NCBI RefSeq assembly: GCF_050587365.1
Contig: NZ_JBOBFV010000002.1
Span: 868,001 to 932,000, forward strand
Length of the DNA: 64,000 nt
Reading direction: 5' to 3'
DNA from: Plantibacter auratus
GTDB taxonomy: Bacteria > Actinomycetota > Actinomycetes > Actinomycetales > Microbacteriaceae
A model generated the notes under the pieces. It did no database searches. It was not told the origin of the DNA and saw nothing but the letters and a program-made list of their open reading frames with translations. Below are positions 49,019 to 57,345 of the stretch, piece after piece. The translations under genes and the position numbers were made by a program. Every line of letters starts with the position of its first letter. Positions within the stretch are counted from its first letter, which is position 1.

Positions 49019-51367
49019 TCAGCGTAGCGGTCGGGCTCGGCGCGGCCGGGTGGTGCGCCCGCTCGGCTGCTCGAAGACCTTCACACTCGCGACGCTCACG
49101 TAGGGCGACCCGTTCGTGGCCGTGACGACGACACGGAGGGCGTCGACCCGCACGGGTTCGACGTCGTGGATCCGATGCCGGTGCCGGTTCCCCTCGACCT
49201 CGGCCAACACCGTCCACGTCCCCTCAGGAGCACCCGCCGGTCGTGCCTCGAGGCGGTACGCGGCGACGAGCTCCGGCACCGCCTCGAAGTCCGTGCGGTG
49301 GTGGTGCAGGTTGATGAGGTCCACGTCGACGTCGTCGTTGAACACGATCCGGACGGACGCGACATCGACCGGCTCATCCCAGTGCAGGGTGAGGACCTCG
49401 GGCTCGGCGACCAGATCGCGGTTGTCATCGAGTCGCTCCGAGGACCACAGGTGCGGTCCGCCGTAGGGACGTTGGTAGCCGTCGACGATCCGCTCCGGGC
49501 GGTACGCCGTGGTGTCCCCACCGACGGTCAGCGCGACGCTCCGTCCGCGGAGCTTCCGGGCGTTCCAGTCGAGGATCGCCTGGTCCTGCTCTTCGGGGAT
49601 GTGGTCGTCGAACACCTCGTCGGACGTGTGCTTCGCGGTCAGGACGAGGAGGCCGTAGGGGTGGCCCTCGGTGAGGAGCAGGCTGACGTCCGGGTTGGAA
49701 CGGACGACGAGCACGGCGTTCTGCTCGATCTCGGGCGTCCATCCGAAGCGGACAGTGGCGGGCACGCCCACCCCGGCGGTGACATCGGCCGTGCCGTCGA
49801 GGAGGTGCTCGACCGGGACGGCGTTCTGGCGCTTGCCGGTGCTCCACAGTTCGACGCGGAGGGTCGCGTCGCGTGCGGCGTCGACGAGCAGGGTGATCTG
49901 GTCGAGTGACGGAGCGACGGGTACGAGGATCGCGACGTCGCGGTCGAGGGGGAACCGCTCGCCGGAGCCGAGGTGCTCCAGCGTGGAGATCGCGCTGAGC
50001 GCGCTCGAGGCGGAGACCGTCGCCCGCCCGGCCAGATCGTCGGGGTCGCCCGTGGTGATGCCGATGACCGGGGCGTCCTCGCGGATGAGTGTGCGCTGCA
50101 GGAGCGGGAGCGCCTGCCCGGCGAGCTCCCGCGGCGTCAGTCCGTCGCGGGCGATGAGCGCCGCAGCCGTCCCCACCGCCTGACCCTGCGTGGCGCAGGT
50201 CGCCATGACGCGGGTGGACCCGAACGCGACGTGGGAGGCGGAGATGTTGCGTCCGGCGAACAACAGGTTGCCGACATCCCGCGAGTACAGGCTGCGGAAG
50301 GGGATCCCGTAGGTGCCGTTGCTGAAGCGCTGTTGCGCACCGGCGCTCTCGGCGTAGACGCCCTCCACCGGGTGCAGGTCGATCGACCATCCACCGAAGG
50401 CCACGGTGTCCTCGAAGTCGACCTGGTCGAGCAGGTCGTTCTGCGTGAGGGTGTGGTCGCCCAGCAGCCGCCGGTACTCGCGCTTGCCCGGGATCGACCC
50501 GACCCACTCCAGCGTCAGGGTGTCGGCGTCGAACTCGCCGGAGTTCTTGATGTAGTCCCAGATCCCGAAGACGACGCTCCACAGCTCGTCGCGGATCTGC
50601 TCGTTCTCGGCGACGGTGTCGAGCTCGCCGCCCCACTCGATCCACCAGTAGTTGCAGCCGTTGTCGCCGGTCCGGATGATCCGGTTGGTGAGGATCGGGG
50701 TGTCGCGGATGTCGCGCGCGATGTCAGGAGCGACGAACCGCTCTGGGCGTCCCGTGTCCTTCGTGTAGAAGAAGATCGAGCTGCCGAGGAGCTCGTCGTC
50801 CGCCACCTCGGGCGCCCACGGCTCGCCGAGCTCGGCACGGCCCTCTCGCCCGATGCGGGAGGTCGCACCCGCCAGATGACCCACCAGCCCGTCTCCGGTG
50901 CAGTCGATGAAGACGGGGGCGATGAACTCGGTCTCGATCTCGCTGCCCATCGTCCATCCGGTGACGGACGTGATCCGTGGCGACGGCGACTCCCCACCGT
51001 CCGACGACTCCTCCATCGTGACGATGCGGACGTCGGTGTTGAGGTGCAGCTGCAGGTTCGGCTCGGCGCGCACGAGGTCGAGGACGGTCTGGTCCCAGTA
51101 GAACGGGTTGCCTTCCGGGTTGCGGTACTGGTTCTCGAGGAAGAGCTCCCCCATGATCCCGGTCTCCCGCGCGAACCGCTGGTGGCCGTGCGCGGTCGCT
51201 CCGACCACCCACACCCGAACCTCGCTCGACGAGTTGCCACCGAGCACCGGCCGGTTGGTGACGAGCGAGACCCGCGAACCGAGGCGGGCAGCGGCGACGG
51301 CTGCTGACACACCCGCGAGGCCACCGCCGATGACGACGACGTCTGCGGTCTGGGTGCGGTGCTGCAT
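49019..51367 (-). CDS. FAD-dependent oxidoreductase with C-terminal beta domain
   Basis: A 782-residue protein. The N-terminus ADVVVIGGGLAGVSAAVAAARLG is the FAD dinucleotide motif, and PVFIDCTGDGLVGHLAGA is the second, typical of the FAD_oxidored family often named 'xanthan lyase-like'. Beyond about residue 430 the chain is a beta-rich C-terminal part (VDVASVRIVFNDDVDVDLINLHHHRTDF) resembling a discoidin-like module. AAGGAG precedes the ATG at 51367. It has no signal peptide and probably oxidises a sugar or sugar acid. It is divergent from the symporter and downstream of shared IclR-type sites. Confidence 0.88.
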   Translation of the reverse strand: MQHRTQTADVVVIGGGLAGVSAAVAAARLGSRVSLVTNRPVLGGNSSSEVRVWVVGATAHGHQRFARETGIMGELFLENQYRNPEGNPFYWDQTVLDLVRAEPNLQLHLNTDVRIVTMEESSDGGESPSPRITSVTGWTMGSEIETEFIAPVFIDCTGDGLVGHLAGATSRIGREGRAELGEPWAPEVADDELLGSSIFFYTKDTGRPERFVAPDIARDIRDTPILTNRIIRTGDNGCNYWWIEWGGELDTVAENEQIRDELWSVVFGIWDYIKNSGEFDADTLTLEWVGSIPGKREYRRLLGDHTLTQNDLLDQVDFEDTVAFGGWSIDLHPVEGVYAESAGAQQRFSNGTYGIPFRSLYSRDVGNLLFAGRNISASHVAFGSTRVMATCATQGQAVGTAAALIARDGLTPRELAGQALPLLQRTLIREDAPVIGITTGDPDDLAGRATVSASSALSAISTLEHLGSGERFPLDRDVAILVPVAPSLDQITLLVDAARDATLRVELWSTGKRQNAVPVEHLLDGTADVTAGVGVPATVRFGWTPEIEQNAVLVVRSNPDVSLLLTEGHPYGLLVLTAKHTSDEVFDDHIPEEQDQAILDWNARKLRGRSVALTVGGDTTAYRPERIVDGYQRPYGGPHLWSSERLDDNRDLVAEPEVLTLHWDEPVDVASVRIVFNDDVDVDLINLHHHRTDFEAVPELVAAYRLEARPAGAPEGTWTVLAEVEGNRHRHRIHDVEPVRVDALRVVVTATNGSPYVSVASVKVFEQPSGRTTRPRRARPLR

Positions 51368-51440
51368 GGATGACACTCCTTCGTGATGCGTGATCCTGGA
51401 AGCCGTCGAACAGATGGCGACCACCGGGCGAGTGCCACGC

Positions 51441-51475
51441 TACCATTCAGCGGTACGACTTTCCCATTCAGTGGG
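51441..51475. promoter_or_regulatory. Twin palindromes, likely IclR operator
   Basis: TACCATTCAGCGGTA (51441-51455) and CCCATTCAGTGGG (51463-51475) share the core CCATTCAG and are centred 21 bases apart, two helical turns. They lie between the divergent oxidoreductase and symporter genes. The spacing suits cooperative dimer binding. Assignment to the IclR gene downstream is inferred. Confidence 0.65.
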
Positions 51476-51529
51476 TAAGATTCTTCGGCAGGTGAACCTC
51501 GAAGCACCCCGACAACGATGTGAGGACCG

Positions 51530-52879
51530 ATGGACGAGAGCAGGACCCAGGCTGCAGCCCTGGCCGAAGCCGCCGCGCACAGCGCACAGACCCCCTACGA
51601 CGACGCGGAGCGATCACGCCGCATGCGGAAGGTGATCTGGGCCGCCGGGGCGGGCCACTTCGTCGAATGGTTCGACTTCGGCCTCTACGGCACGCTCGCG
51701 ACCGTCATCAGCCTCAACTTCTTCCAGCAGGGCAACACGCAGGCGGCCCTCCTGTCCGCGTTCGCGGTGTTCGGGGCCGGCTTCGTGATGCGTCCGCTCG
51801 GTGGCCTCTTCTGGGGCTCGCTCGGTGACCGCATCGGGCGCAAGACGGTCCTCGCGACGGTGATCCTCGTGACCTCCGGGGCGACGGTCGTCATGGGCCT
51901 CCTGCCGACGTTCGACCTCATCGGCCTCTGGGCGCCGATCCTGCTCGTGATCGTGCGGCTCGTCCAGGGCTTCGCCGCAGGTGGTGAGAGCTCCGGCGCC
52001 ACGACGCTCCTCGCCGAGTACGCTCCGTCCAACCGACGCGGGTTCGTGACGAGCTTCATCGACGTGTTCGGTTTCGCGGCCTTCGTGGTCGGTGCGGGCC
52101 TCGTGCTCCTCTTCACCTCGACGCTCGGCACCGACGCCCTCAACGAATGGGGTTGGCGCGCCCTCTTCTTCCTCGCCCTGCCCCTCGGCCTCGCTGGCCT
52201 CTACCTGCGGAACAAGCTCGAGGACACCCCGGAGTTCCAGGCGATCCAGGCCAAGGGGGCCGTCTCGAAGTCACCGCTGCGGACCTCCTTGCGCACCTCG
52301 TGGAAGGCGCTGCTCTTCTGCGTCGGCTTCGTCGTCATCAAGGCCGTCGGCCACTGGATCCTGCAGACCTTCATGCCGTCCTACCTGCAGACCGACCTCG
52401 GCTACTCGCAGCCGCTCAGCTACGGGGTCACGGTGCTCGGGCTGCTCGCGATCGCGATCCTCGTCCCGTTCATGGGCCTGCTGAGCGACCGCATCGGGCG
52501 GAAGCCGGTGATGATCGCCGGTTGCGTCGGGTTCCTGGTGTTGACGTACCCGACGCTCATGCTCATGAGCGCGGGCAACTTCGCCGCCGCGGCCGTCGCG
52601 ATGGTGATCCTCGGCGTCTTCATGGCGGCGTACGACGGCGCGTCGAGTGCGGCGATGGCCGAGCTGTTCCCGACCAGCATCCGTTACGGCTCGATGGCGA
52701 TCGCGTACAACCTGTCGGTCGCCGTGTTCGGTGGGATCACGCCCTACTTCGCGACATTCCTGATCGCATCGACCGGCAATCGGTTCGCCCCCGCGTTCTA
52801 TGTGATGGCGGCCGCGCTCATCGCGTTGATCGTCGTGCTGCGGGCCCGCGAGACGGCCAAGCTGCCGCTCCCGCGCTGA
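51530..52879 (+). CDS. MFS metabolite:proton symporter (MHS family)
   Basis: A 449-residue, 12-helix transporter. GHFVEWFDFGLYGTLATVISLNFF and FVMRPLGGLFWGSLGDRIGRKTVLATVILV are the MHS (ProP/ShiA/KgtP-type) signatures, and MAAYDGASSAAMAELFPTSIRYGSMAIAYNLSVAVFGG is the conserved second-half motif. It imports an organic acid, sugar acid or osmolyte with protons. The ATG at 51530 follows TGAGGA. Divergent from the FAD oxidoreductase, it probably imports the substrate of that enzyme. A strong hairpin follows. Confidence 0.9.
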   Translation: MDESRTQAAALAEAAAHSAQTPYDDAERSRRMRKVIWAAGAGHFVEWFDFGLYGTLATVISLNFFQQGNTQAALLSAFAVFGAGFVMRPLGGLFWGSLGDRIGRKTVLATVILVTSGATVVMGLLPTFDLIGLWAPILLVIVRLVQGFAAGGESSGATTLLAEYAPSNRRGFVTSFIDVFGFAAFVVGAGLVLLFTSTLGTDALNEWGWRALFFLALPLGLAGLYLRNKLEDTPEFQAIQAKGAVSKSPLRTSLRTSWKALLFCVGFVVIKAVGHWILQTFMPSYLQTDLGYSQPLSYGVTVLGLLAIAILVPFMGLLSDRIGRKPVMIAGCVGFLVLTYPTLMLMSAGNFAAAAVAMVILGVFMAAYDGASSAAMAELFPTSIRYGSMAIAYNLSVAVFGGITPYFATFLIASTGNRFAPAFYVMAAALIALIVVLRARETAKLPLPR

Positions 52880-52891
52880 GCGACCCGGACG

Positions 52892-52928
52892 AACGCCTGC
52901 GTCGACCAGAGGGGTCGACGCCGGCGTT
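52892..52928. terminator. Bidirectional hairpin terminator
   Basis: AACGCCTGCGTCGACC (52892-52907) pairs with GGTCGACGCCGGCGTT (52913-52928), 15 of 16 bases, over a five-base loop. It lies between the convergent symporter and hypothetical gene, so it can end both transcripts. Confidence 0.8.
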
Positions 52929-52944
52929 GTCGCGCAAGTCCGAC

Positions 52945-53310
52945 TCAGCGGGCGAAGTCGCGGAGGTCGAGGTCGGGATCCTCGAGCACGTCCGAGGTCT
53001 CGATGGAGTCGCGCGGCTCGTAGGCCGTCGTGGACGGACGGATGTCGTCGAGGTAGCCCTGCAGGCGCGATTCGGCCTCACTGAAGTCCGGTACGTCCTG
53101 ATCCCAGGCGTGCGGCACGGACAGCACGTCGTTGCCGAGACCGATCACGAGCTGGGCTGATGCGTCTTCGACGTCGGAGTCCACGACGATCGGAATGGTG
53201 ACCGCTTCAGCGCGTCCGCGCTTCGCGAGCTCCGCCGTCAGTTCGACCAGCAGGGCCGCGACCTCGTCGGTCGTCACAACGTTCTCACCCGCGTATGTAA
53301 TGCATCGCAT
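52945..53310 (-). CDS. Conserved hypothetical protein
   Basis: A 121-residue soluble protein opening MRCITYAGENVVTTDEVAALLVELTAELAKRG. I recall similar small Microbacteriaceae proteins beginning MRYITY, with no known function. It has an acidic C-terminus (SDVLEDPDLDLRDFAR). The ATG at 53310 is embedded in a GATGCATGCGATGC repeat. The same-strand DoxX gene lies 65 bases upstream. Confidence 0.72.
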   Translation of the reverse strand: MRCITYAGENVVTTDEVAALLVELTAELAKRGRAEAVTIPIVVDSDVEDASAQLVIGLGNDVLSVPHAWDQDVPDFSEAESRLQGYLDDIRPSTTAYEPRDSIETSDVLEDPDLDLRDFAR

Positions 53311-53374
53311 GCATCAACCCTGCCGGATCAGGCCTGGAACCTCAGGCCCCTTGACACCCGGTGGGGCCGGATGA

Positions 53375-53815
53375 CTAGGCAGCTCCGAGGCCGGACTCGG
53401 TCGAGGACGACCGGCGGCGGCTGGTCCGCCACGCTCGCCACGCTCCCGTGGACCAGAGCGCCCAGACGACGAGAAGCGGTTGGAACACCAGCCGGACACC
53501 GCGTGCGAGATCACTGTCGAGCCCGAAGGCGTCGGTGCCGCGGACGAACTGCTCGATGTTGCCGGGGAACACCGCGACGAAGAACGCGGCGACGATCCAA
53601 CCGACGGCGACGCGGTACCGGGCGAGCAGGATCAGCGAGAGGCCGAGCAGGATCTCGACGACTCCCGACGCCACGACGACCAGATCAACCGGCAGGGGCA
53701 GCCACTGCGGCACCTGGGCGACGAACGACTGCCGGGCGAACGAGAGGTGGCCGACGCCGGCGAAGGTGAGGACAGCTCCGAGGAGCCAGCGGGCGAGTGT
53801 GCGGACGATACCCAT
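53375..53815 (-). CDS. DoxX-family membrane protein
   Basis: A 146-residue protein with four hydrophobic helices: WLLGAVLTFAGVGHLSFARQSFVAQVPQWLP, LVVVASGVVEILLGLSLILLAR, VGWIVAAFFVAVFPGNIEQF and LVFQPLLVVWALWS. The FAGVGHL start and GxxEIxLGLxLI fit DoxX-like proteins. TACGCT followed by six bases precedes the ATG at 53815, a leaderless start. A redox-related membrane role is typical, but not established. Confidence 0.85.
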   Translation of the reverse strand: MGIVRTLARWLLGAVLTFAGVGHLSFARQSFVAQVPQWLPLPVDLVVVASGVVEILLGLSLILLARYRVAVGWIVAAFFVAVFPGNIEQFVRGTDAFGLDSDLARGVRLVFQPLLVVWALWSTGAWRAWRTSRRRSSSTESGLGAA

Positions 53816-53920
53816 CCTCAGAGCGTAGGCCCGCTGCCCCTGGGCCCGGATCAACAGTTCTGCCGGGAGGGCCGTCCTCGTTCCCAGTCGACTGGGAGGT
53901 ACCGGGAGTTCACTGACGAC

Positions 53921-54310
53921 ATGCCCGAATTCAGCGGAGTCAACCATGTCGCTTTCACCGTCCGAAACCTTGAGACCAGCACCGCGTTTTATGAACGGGT
54001 GTTCGGATTCGCCCCGGTCGGCGCCATCGACGGCCCCGGACTCACTCGAAAGCTCTTCTCGCTCCCCGACGGCGTCACGCTCGGGCTCACCGAGCACCAG
54101 ACGACGGAGACCGGCGACTTCACGCCGTTCAGTCCGGGTTTGGACCACCTGGGGTTCACGGTCGGTTCCGTCGATGAGCTCCACGCGTGGGCCGCACACC
54201 TGACATCCGCGGGCATCGAGCACAGCGGACTCGTCGAAGCCTCGTACGGGACAGCCCTCAGCTTCACCGACCCGGACGGCATCGCCCTCGAGTTCTTCGT
54301 CGGCCGGTAG
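53921..54310 (+). CDS. VOC-family protein (lactoylglutathione lyase-like)
   Basis: A 129-residue VOC protein. GVNHVAFTVRNLETSTAFYERVFGF (metal-ligand His at the first strand) and FSPGLDHLGFTVGSVDELHAWAAHL, then FTDPDGIALEFFVGR with the ligand Glu, are the two paired modules. It could be a lyase or an extradiol dioxygenase-like binding protein. The ATG at 53921 begins MPEFSGVNH. Confidence 0.87.
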   Translation: MPEFSGVNHVAFTVRNLETSTAFYERVFGFAPVGAIDGPGLTRKLFSLPDGVTLGLTEHQTTETGDFTPFSPGLDHLGFTVGSVDELHAWAAHLTSAGIEHSGLVEASYGTALSFTDPDGIALEFFVGR

Positions 54311-54349
54311 TCCGACGCGGCGGCATCAGGAGCGCGGAGCCCTGTGCCG

Positions 54350-54748
54350 TCATTCGAGCAGACGGCGAAGCAGCGGAAGGTAGTCGACAGACGCCAGCTC
54401 GAGCTCCTCGAGCTGCGCGAGGTCGAACCATCCCACGGCGTCGTGCTCCTCGGGAGCTTGGTTCCGCGGCTCACCGAGCCAGGTGTCGACGCGCCAGATC
54501 CGCAGAGTCATGTCCTCGAGTCGGAGTTCCGCGACCGGCGGGTCATCGAACTCGCTGATCGACACCCCGAGTTCTTCGCGCAGCTCGCGAATCAGCGCTT
54601 GCATACCGGTCTCGCCCGACTCCACGTGCCCACCCGGGAGGTCCCAGACGTCCGGGTACCAGTCGTTCGTCGCGGCCCGATGCGCAAGGAGGACCTGTCC
54701 ATGCCGGATCAGGACCGCGCAGACCACGTCGTGGCGCTGACCGCTCAT
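54350..54748 (-). CDS. NUDIX hydrolase (MutT-like)
   Basis: A 132-residue NUDIX protein with a perfect Nudix box GGHVESGETGMQALIRELRE followed by ELGV (Gx5Ex7REUxEExGU). It is an 8-oxo-dGTPase-like or general house-cleaning pyrophosphatase in the cytosol. The ATG at 54748 (MSGQRHDVVCAVLIRHGQVLL) was preferred. A longer frame back to 54820 reads GGGSVSGGGSVSG from a tandem repeat. The GNAT gene upstream on the same strand ends 68 bases before it. Confidence 0.87.
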   Translation of the reverse strand: MSGQRHDVVCAVLIRHGQVLLAHRAATNDWYPDVWDLPGGHVESGETGMQALIRELREELGVSISEFDDPPVAELRLEDMTLRIWRVDTWLGEPRNQAPEEHDAVGWFDLAQLEELELASVDYLPLLRRLLE

Positions 54749-54774
54749 CGGGCGCCCGTCCCTCGCCGCGTGCT

Positions 54775-54837
54775 CACCGGACACAGAGCCGCCACCAGAC
54801 ACCGAGCCACCACCGGTCACCGAGCCTGTCGAGGTGC
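54775..54837. repeat. 18-base tandem repeats with a REP-core sequence
   Basis: Three units of 18 bases (54775-54792, 54793-54810, 54811-54828) begin CACCGGACACAGAGCC, CACCAGACACCGAGCC and CACCGGTCACCGAGCC. From 54814 the sequence CGGTCACCGAGCCTGTCGAG matches the REP core found at 8372-8394 apart from three transitions over 24 bases. The core overlaps the end of the GNAT gene. Confidence 0.65.
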
Positions 54838-55350
54838 GGCGTCGACGGCGTACTTGAAGCCGCGGTGCGAGCCGACGAAGCCGAGTCGCTCGTAGAAGCG
54901 GTGGGCGTCGACCCGAGCCTCGTCGGAGGTCAACTGCACGATCGACGATCCGGTCGCGGGGGCGGCGACGTCCGTCACCCAGCGCATCATCGCCGTTCCG
55001 ACGCCGCCGGATCGCAGCGCGGAGGAGACCCGCACGGCTTCGACGAGCAGTCGGGTGGAGCCGCGCCGGGCCATCCCGGGGATGCGGGTCAGCTGCATCG
55101 TCGCGATGACGGCCTCCGCCGCGTCGACGACCAGCAGGATCTCGTTCGCCGGGTCGTCGATGAGGTCCGCGAGCGCACGCTCGTAGGCGGGGAGATCGCT
55201 CTCCTTCGCCAGGTCACCGCGGGACGCACTGATCGGGTCGTCGGCGAGGAGCGCCATCAGCGCGTCGAGGTCGGCGAGGGTGGCCCGGCGCAGCAGCAGC
55301 TCCTGTCCCGGCGTGGTGAGGGTGGTGGGGAGCGTGAGCGCGGCGATCAT
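54817..55350 (-). CDS. GNAT-family N-acetyltransferase
   Basis: A 177-residue acetyltransferase. The acetyl-CoA loop is VRVSSALRSGGVGTAMMRWV, preceded by STRLLVEAVRVS and followed by STEARVDAHRFYERLGFVGSHRGFKY-type motif B (DEARVDAHRFYERLGF). Its substrate is unknown. Twelve bases separate its ATG from the upstream esterase stop on the same strand. The last residues (AAPRQAR) are encoded by REP-core sequence. Confidence 0.85.
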   Translation of the reverse strand: MIAALTLPTTLTTPGQELLLRRATLADLDALMALLADDPISASRGDLAKESDLPAYERALADLIDDPANEILLVVDAAEAVIATMQLTRIPGMARRGSTRLLVEAVRVSSALRSGGVGTAMMRWVTDVAAPATGSSIVQLTSDEARVDAHRFYERLGFVGSHRGFKYAVDAAPRQAR

Positions 55351-55362
55351 CGTTCCACCCTC

Positions 55363-56361
55363 TCACGTCTCGCTGGCAGCTCCTGCCACCGCCCGCGCGA
55401 CCGACCGGAGTGCGTGCGCCCTCGTCGCCGCGTACGACTCCTCCAGCACGGCTTCGAGCCCCGGGTACTCGGTGTGCCCGGCGGGGAGGACGCTCAACTC
55501 GGGGTCCTCGAGCGCGTTGGCGACGGCGAACTGCCCGGGTGGTGGCACGTGTCCGTCCCAGAGCGCGGCTTCCACCCGCACCGGCACGTGGACGAACCCC
55601 GCGGCCGTCGACGCGTCGAAGAACCGCAGGACCTCGCGCGCCTCGGGGTGCTCGGCGACGTGGTATCGCACCCGCTCCCCGCTCCCCTCGCACGGCAGGC
55701 GCAGGCGCACGTCGTACTGACCGAAGCTCGGCACCACGAGCGTCGCTCCGACGAAGCGGTCGTCCCACGGCAGGGCGAGCGCACCGATCCCACCGCCGAA
55801 GCTCTCACCGACGAGGTAGAGCGGGAGCGGTCCGACGACGTCGAGCAGCGCCGACGCCGCGTGCCAGAGGTCGACGGCACAGCGGCCGAGCGCGTACCGC
55901 TCGACGCTGTCGATGCCGAACAGGACGTGTCCGTCCTCCGGCGTCGGTGCCCCGAGTCCGGTGTTGAAGACGCCCTGACCGCGGGCGACCGGGAAGATGA
56001 CGGCGGCGTCGTCCGGGACGCGGGACCAATCCGGTGCGTCCCGTCCGCCGTAGCCGTGCCCGTGCACCATCCCGAATCGCGCCTGCCCGTCCGCCGGCGT
56101 CGCGAGCCATCCGCGCAGGCGGAGGCCGTCGGCCACCGTGTGTTCCACGACGAAGACCTCGTGGGCACCCTGCCGGCCGATCGGGGTCAGGACCGGATCC
56201 GGGGAGACCTCGCGTGCCGCCGCGTACCACCCACGCCACAGCTCCTCGAATCCGGCCGGCGGCACGACCGGTTCGACCGCCAGGAGCCCCTCGAGGTCGT
56301 AGCCGTAGGTGCCGTCGCGAACCTCATCGCCGAACCAGTCCCGATGTCGTACCTCACGCAT
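55363..56361 (-). CDS. Alpha/beta hydrolase of the AXE1/CE7-like group
   Basis: A 332-residue esterase. GLLAVEPVVPPAGFEELWRGWYAAAREV at the N-terminus, RGWLATPADGQARFGMVHGHGYGGRDA, ARGQGVFNTGLGAP, the nucleophile elbow LVGESFGGGIGALAL (Ser) and a late GHTEYPG (His) follow the acetyl xylan esterase plan, but differ from the first esterase at 47170. GGAGG lies about ten bases before the ATG at 56361. Divergent from a DeoR regulator, it may be controlled by it. Confidence 0.85.
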   Translation of the reverse strand: MREVRHRDWFGDEVRDGTYGYDLEGLLAVEPVVPPAGFEELWRGWYAAAREVSPDPVLTPIGRQGAHEVFVVEHTVADGLRLRGWLATPADGQARFGMVHGHGYGGRDAPDWSRVPDDAAVIFPVARGQGVFNTGLGAPTPEDGHVLFGIDSVERYALGRCAVDLWHAASALLDVVGPLPLYLVGESFGGGIGALALPWDDRFVGATLVVPSFGQYDVRLRLPCEGSGERVRYHVAEHPEAREVLRFFDASTAAGFVHVPVRVEAALWDGHVPPPGQFAVANALEDPELSVLPAGHTEYPGLEAVLEESYAATRAHALRSVARAVAGAASET

Positions 56362-56456
56362 GCGTTGTCCGCCTCCGTCTCGTCGTCGTGGATCGCCGGT
56401 GCCGAGGTTCGCCGTGCGCGCGTGCCAGACTGGCAACCGGGTCGAAGGAGGACGCT

Positions 56457-57284
56457 GTGCTCGGTGCGGAACGCAGATCGCAGATCATGTCGGAGGTGCG
56501 CCGCAACGGTGCGGCGAGCGTCGTCGACCTCGCGACCGCACTCGGCGTCAGCGAGATGACCGTGCGACGCGACATCGAGCAACTCGCGACGGAGGGCCTC
56601 GTCGACCGCGTCCGTGGTGGCGCCACCACGCCCAGACTGCCCGACCGTGCCGAGCTGGGCTTCCCCAACCAGGCACGCCGACTGCTCGCCGAGAAGCGCG
56701 CCATCGCCCGACGCGCGGCCATCCTCGTCGAGCCCGGCATGTCGGTCGGCCTGTCCGGCGGGACCACCACCTGGGCCCTCGCGCAGGAGCTGCGAGCCAT
56801 CCCGGAGCTCACCATCGTCACGAACTCCCTCCCGGTGGCCGACGTGTTCGCGCGGCCCGACCGCGCCGACGAGCCGTACACCCAGACGGTCGTGCTGACC
56901 GGCGGCGTCCGTACCCCCTCGGACGCCCTGGTCGGCCCGGTCGCCGTGCGCGCGATCGAGTCCCTGCACTGCGACGTCGTCTTCCTCGGCGTCCGCGGGA
57001 TCGACCTGCAGGCGGGGCTGACGACCTCGAACCTCCTCGAGGCCGAGACCAACCGGGCGTTCGTCGGCGCCGGGCGTCGCTCCGTGGTCCTCGCCGACCA
57101 CTCGAAGTGGGGCGCCGTCGGACTGACGACGATCGTCGACCTGCGCGAGGTGGACCACCTCGTGATGGACGACGACGTGGCCGAGGACGTCGAGACCACG
57201 CTCCGCGCGCAGTTCGGCGAGGTCTGGCTCGCGCCAGTCGCCTCCGCTTCCGCTTCCGCCGACGACGACCGCATCGACGCCTGA
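56457..57284 (+). CDS. DeoR-family transcriptional regulator
   Basis: A 275-residue sugar-phosphate sensor regulator. The HTH is GAASVVDLATALGVSEMTVRRDIEQLATEGLVDRVRGGATT, typical of DeoR/GlpR. The C-terminal domain has VGLSGGTTTWALAQEL (sugar-phosphate loop) and VVFLGVRGIDLQAGLTTSN. The GTG at 56457 follows AAGGAGGAC. It is divergent from the esterase gene and convergent with the LacI-like gene downstream, and probably controls the surrounding carbohydrate genes. Confidence 0.92.
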   Translation: MLGAERRSQIMSEVRRNGAASVVDLATALGVSEMTVRRDIEQLATEGLVDRVRGGATTPRLPDRAELGFPNQARRLLAEKRAIARRAAILVEPGMSVGLSGGTTTWALAQELRAIPELTIVTNSLPVADVFARPDRADEPYTQTVVLTGGVRTPSDALVGPVAVRAIESLHCDVVFLGVRGIDLQAGLTTSNLLEAETNRAFVGAGRRSVVLADHSKWGAVGLTTIVDLREVDHLVMDDDVAEDVETTLRAQFGEVWLAPVASASASADDDRIDA

Positions 57285-57345
57285 CCGCGACACCTCCAGC
57301 ACCCCGCCACGGCGGCGCGCCGGCCTGTCCTCCCGCTCATGGACC

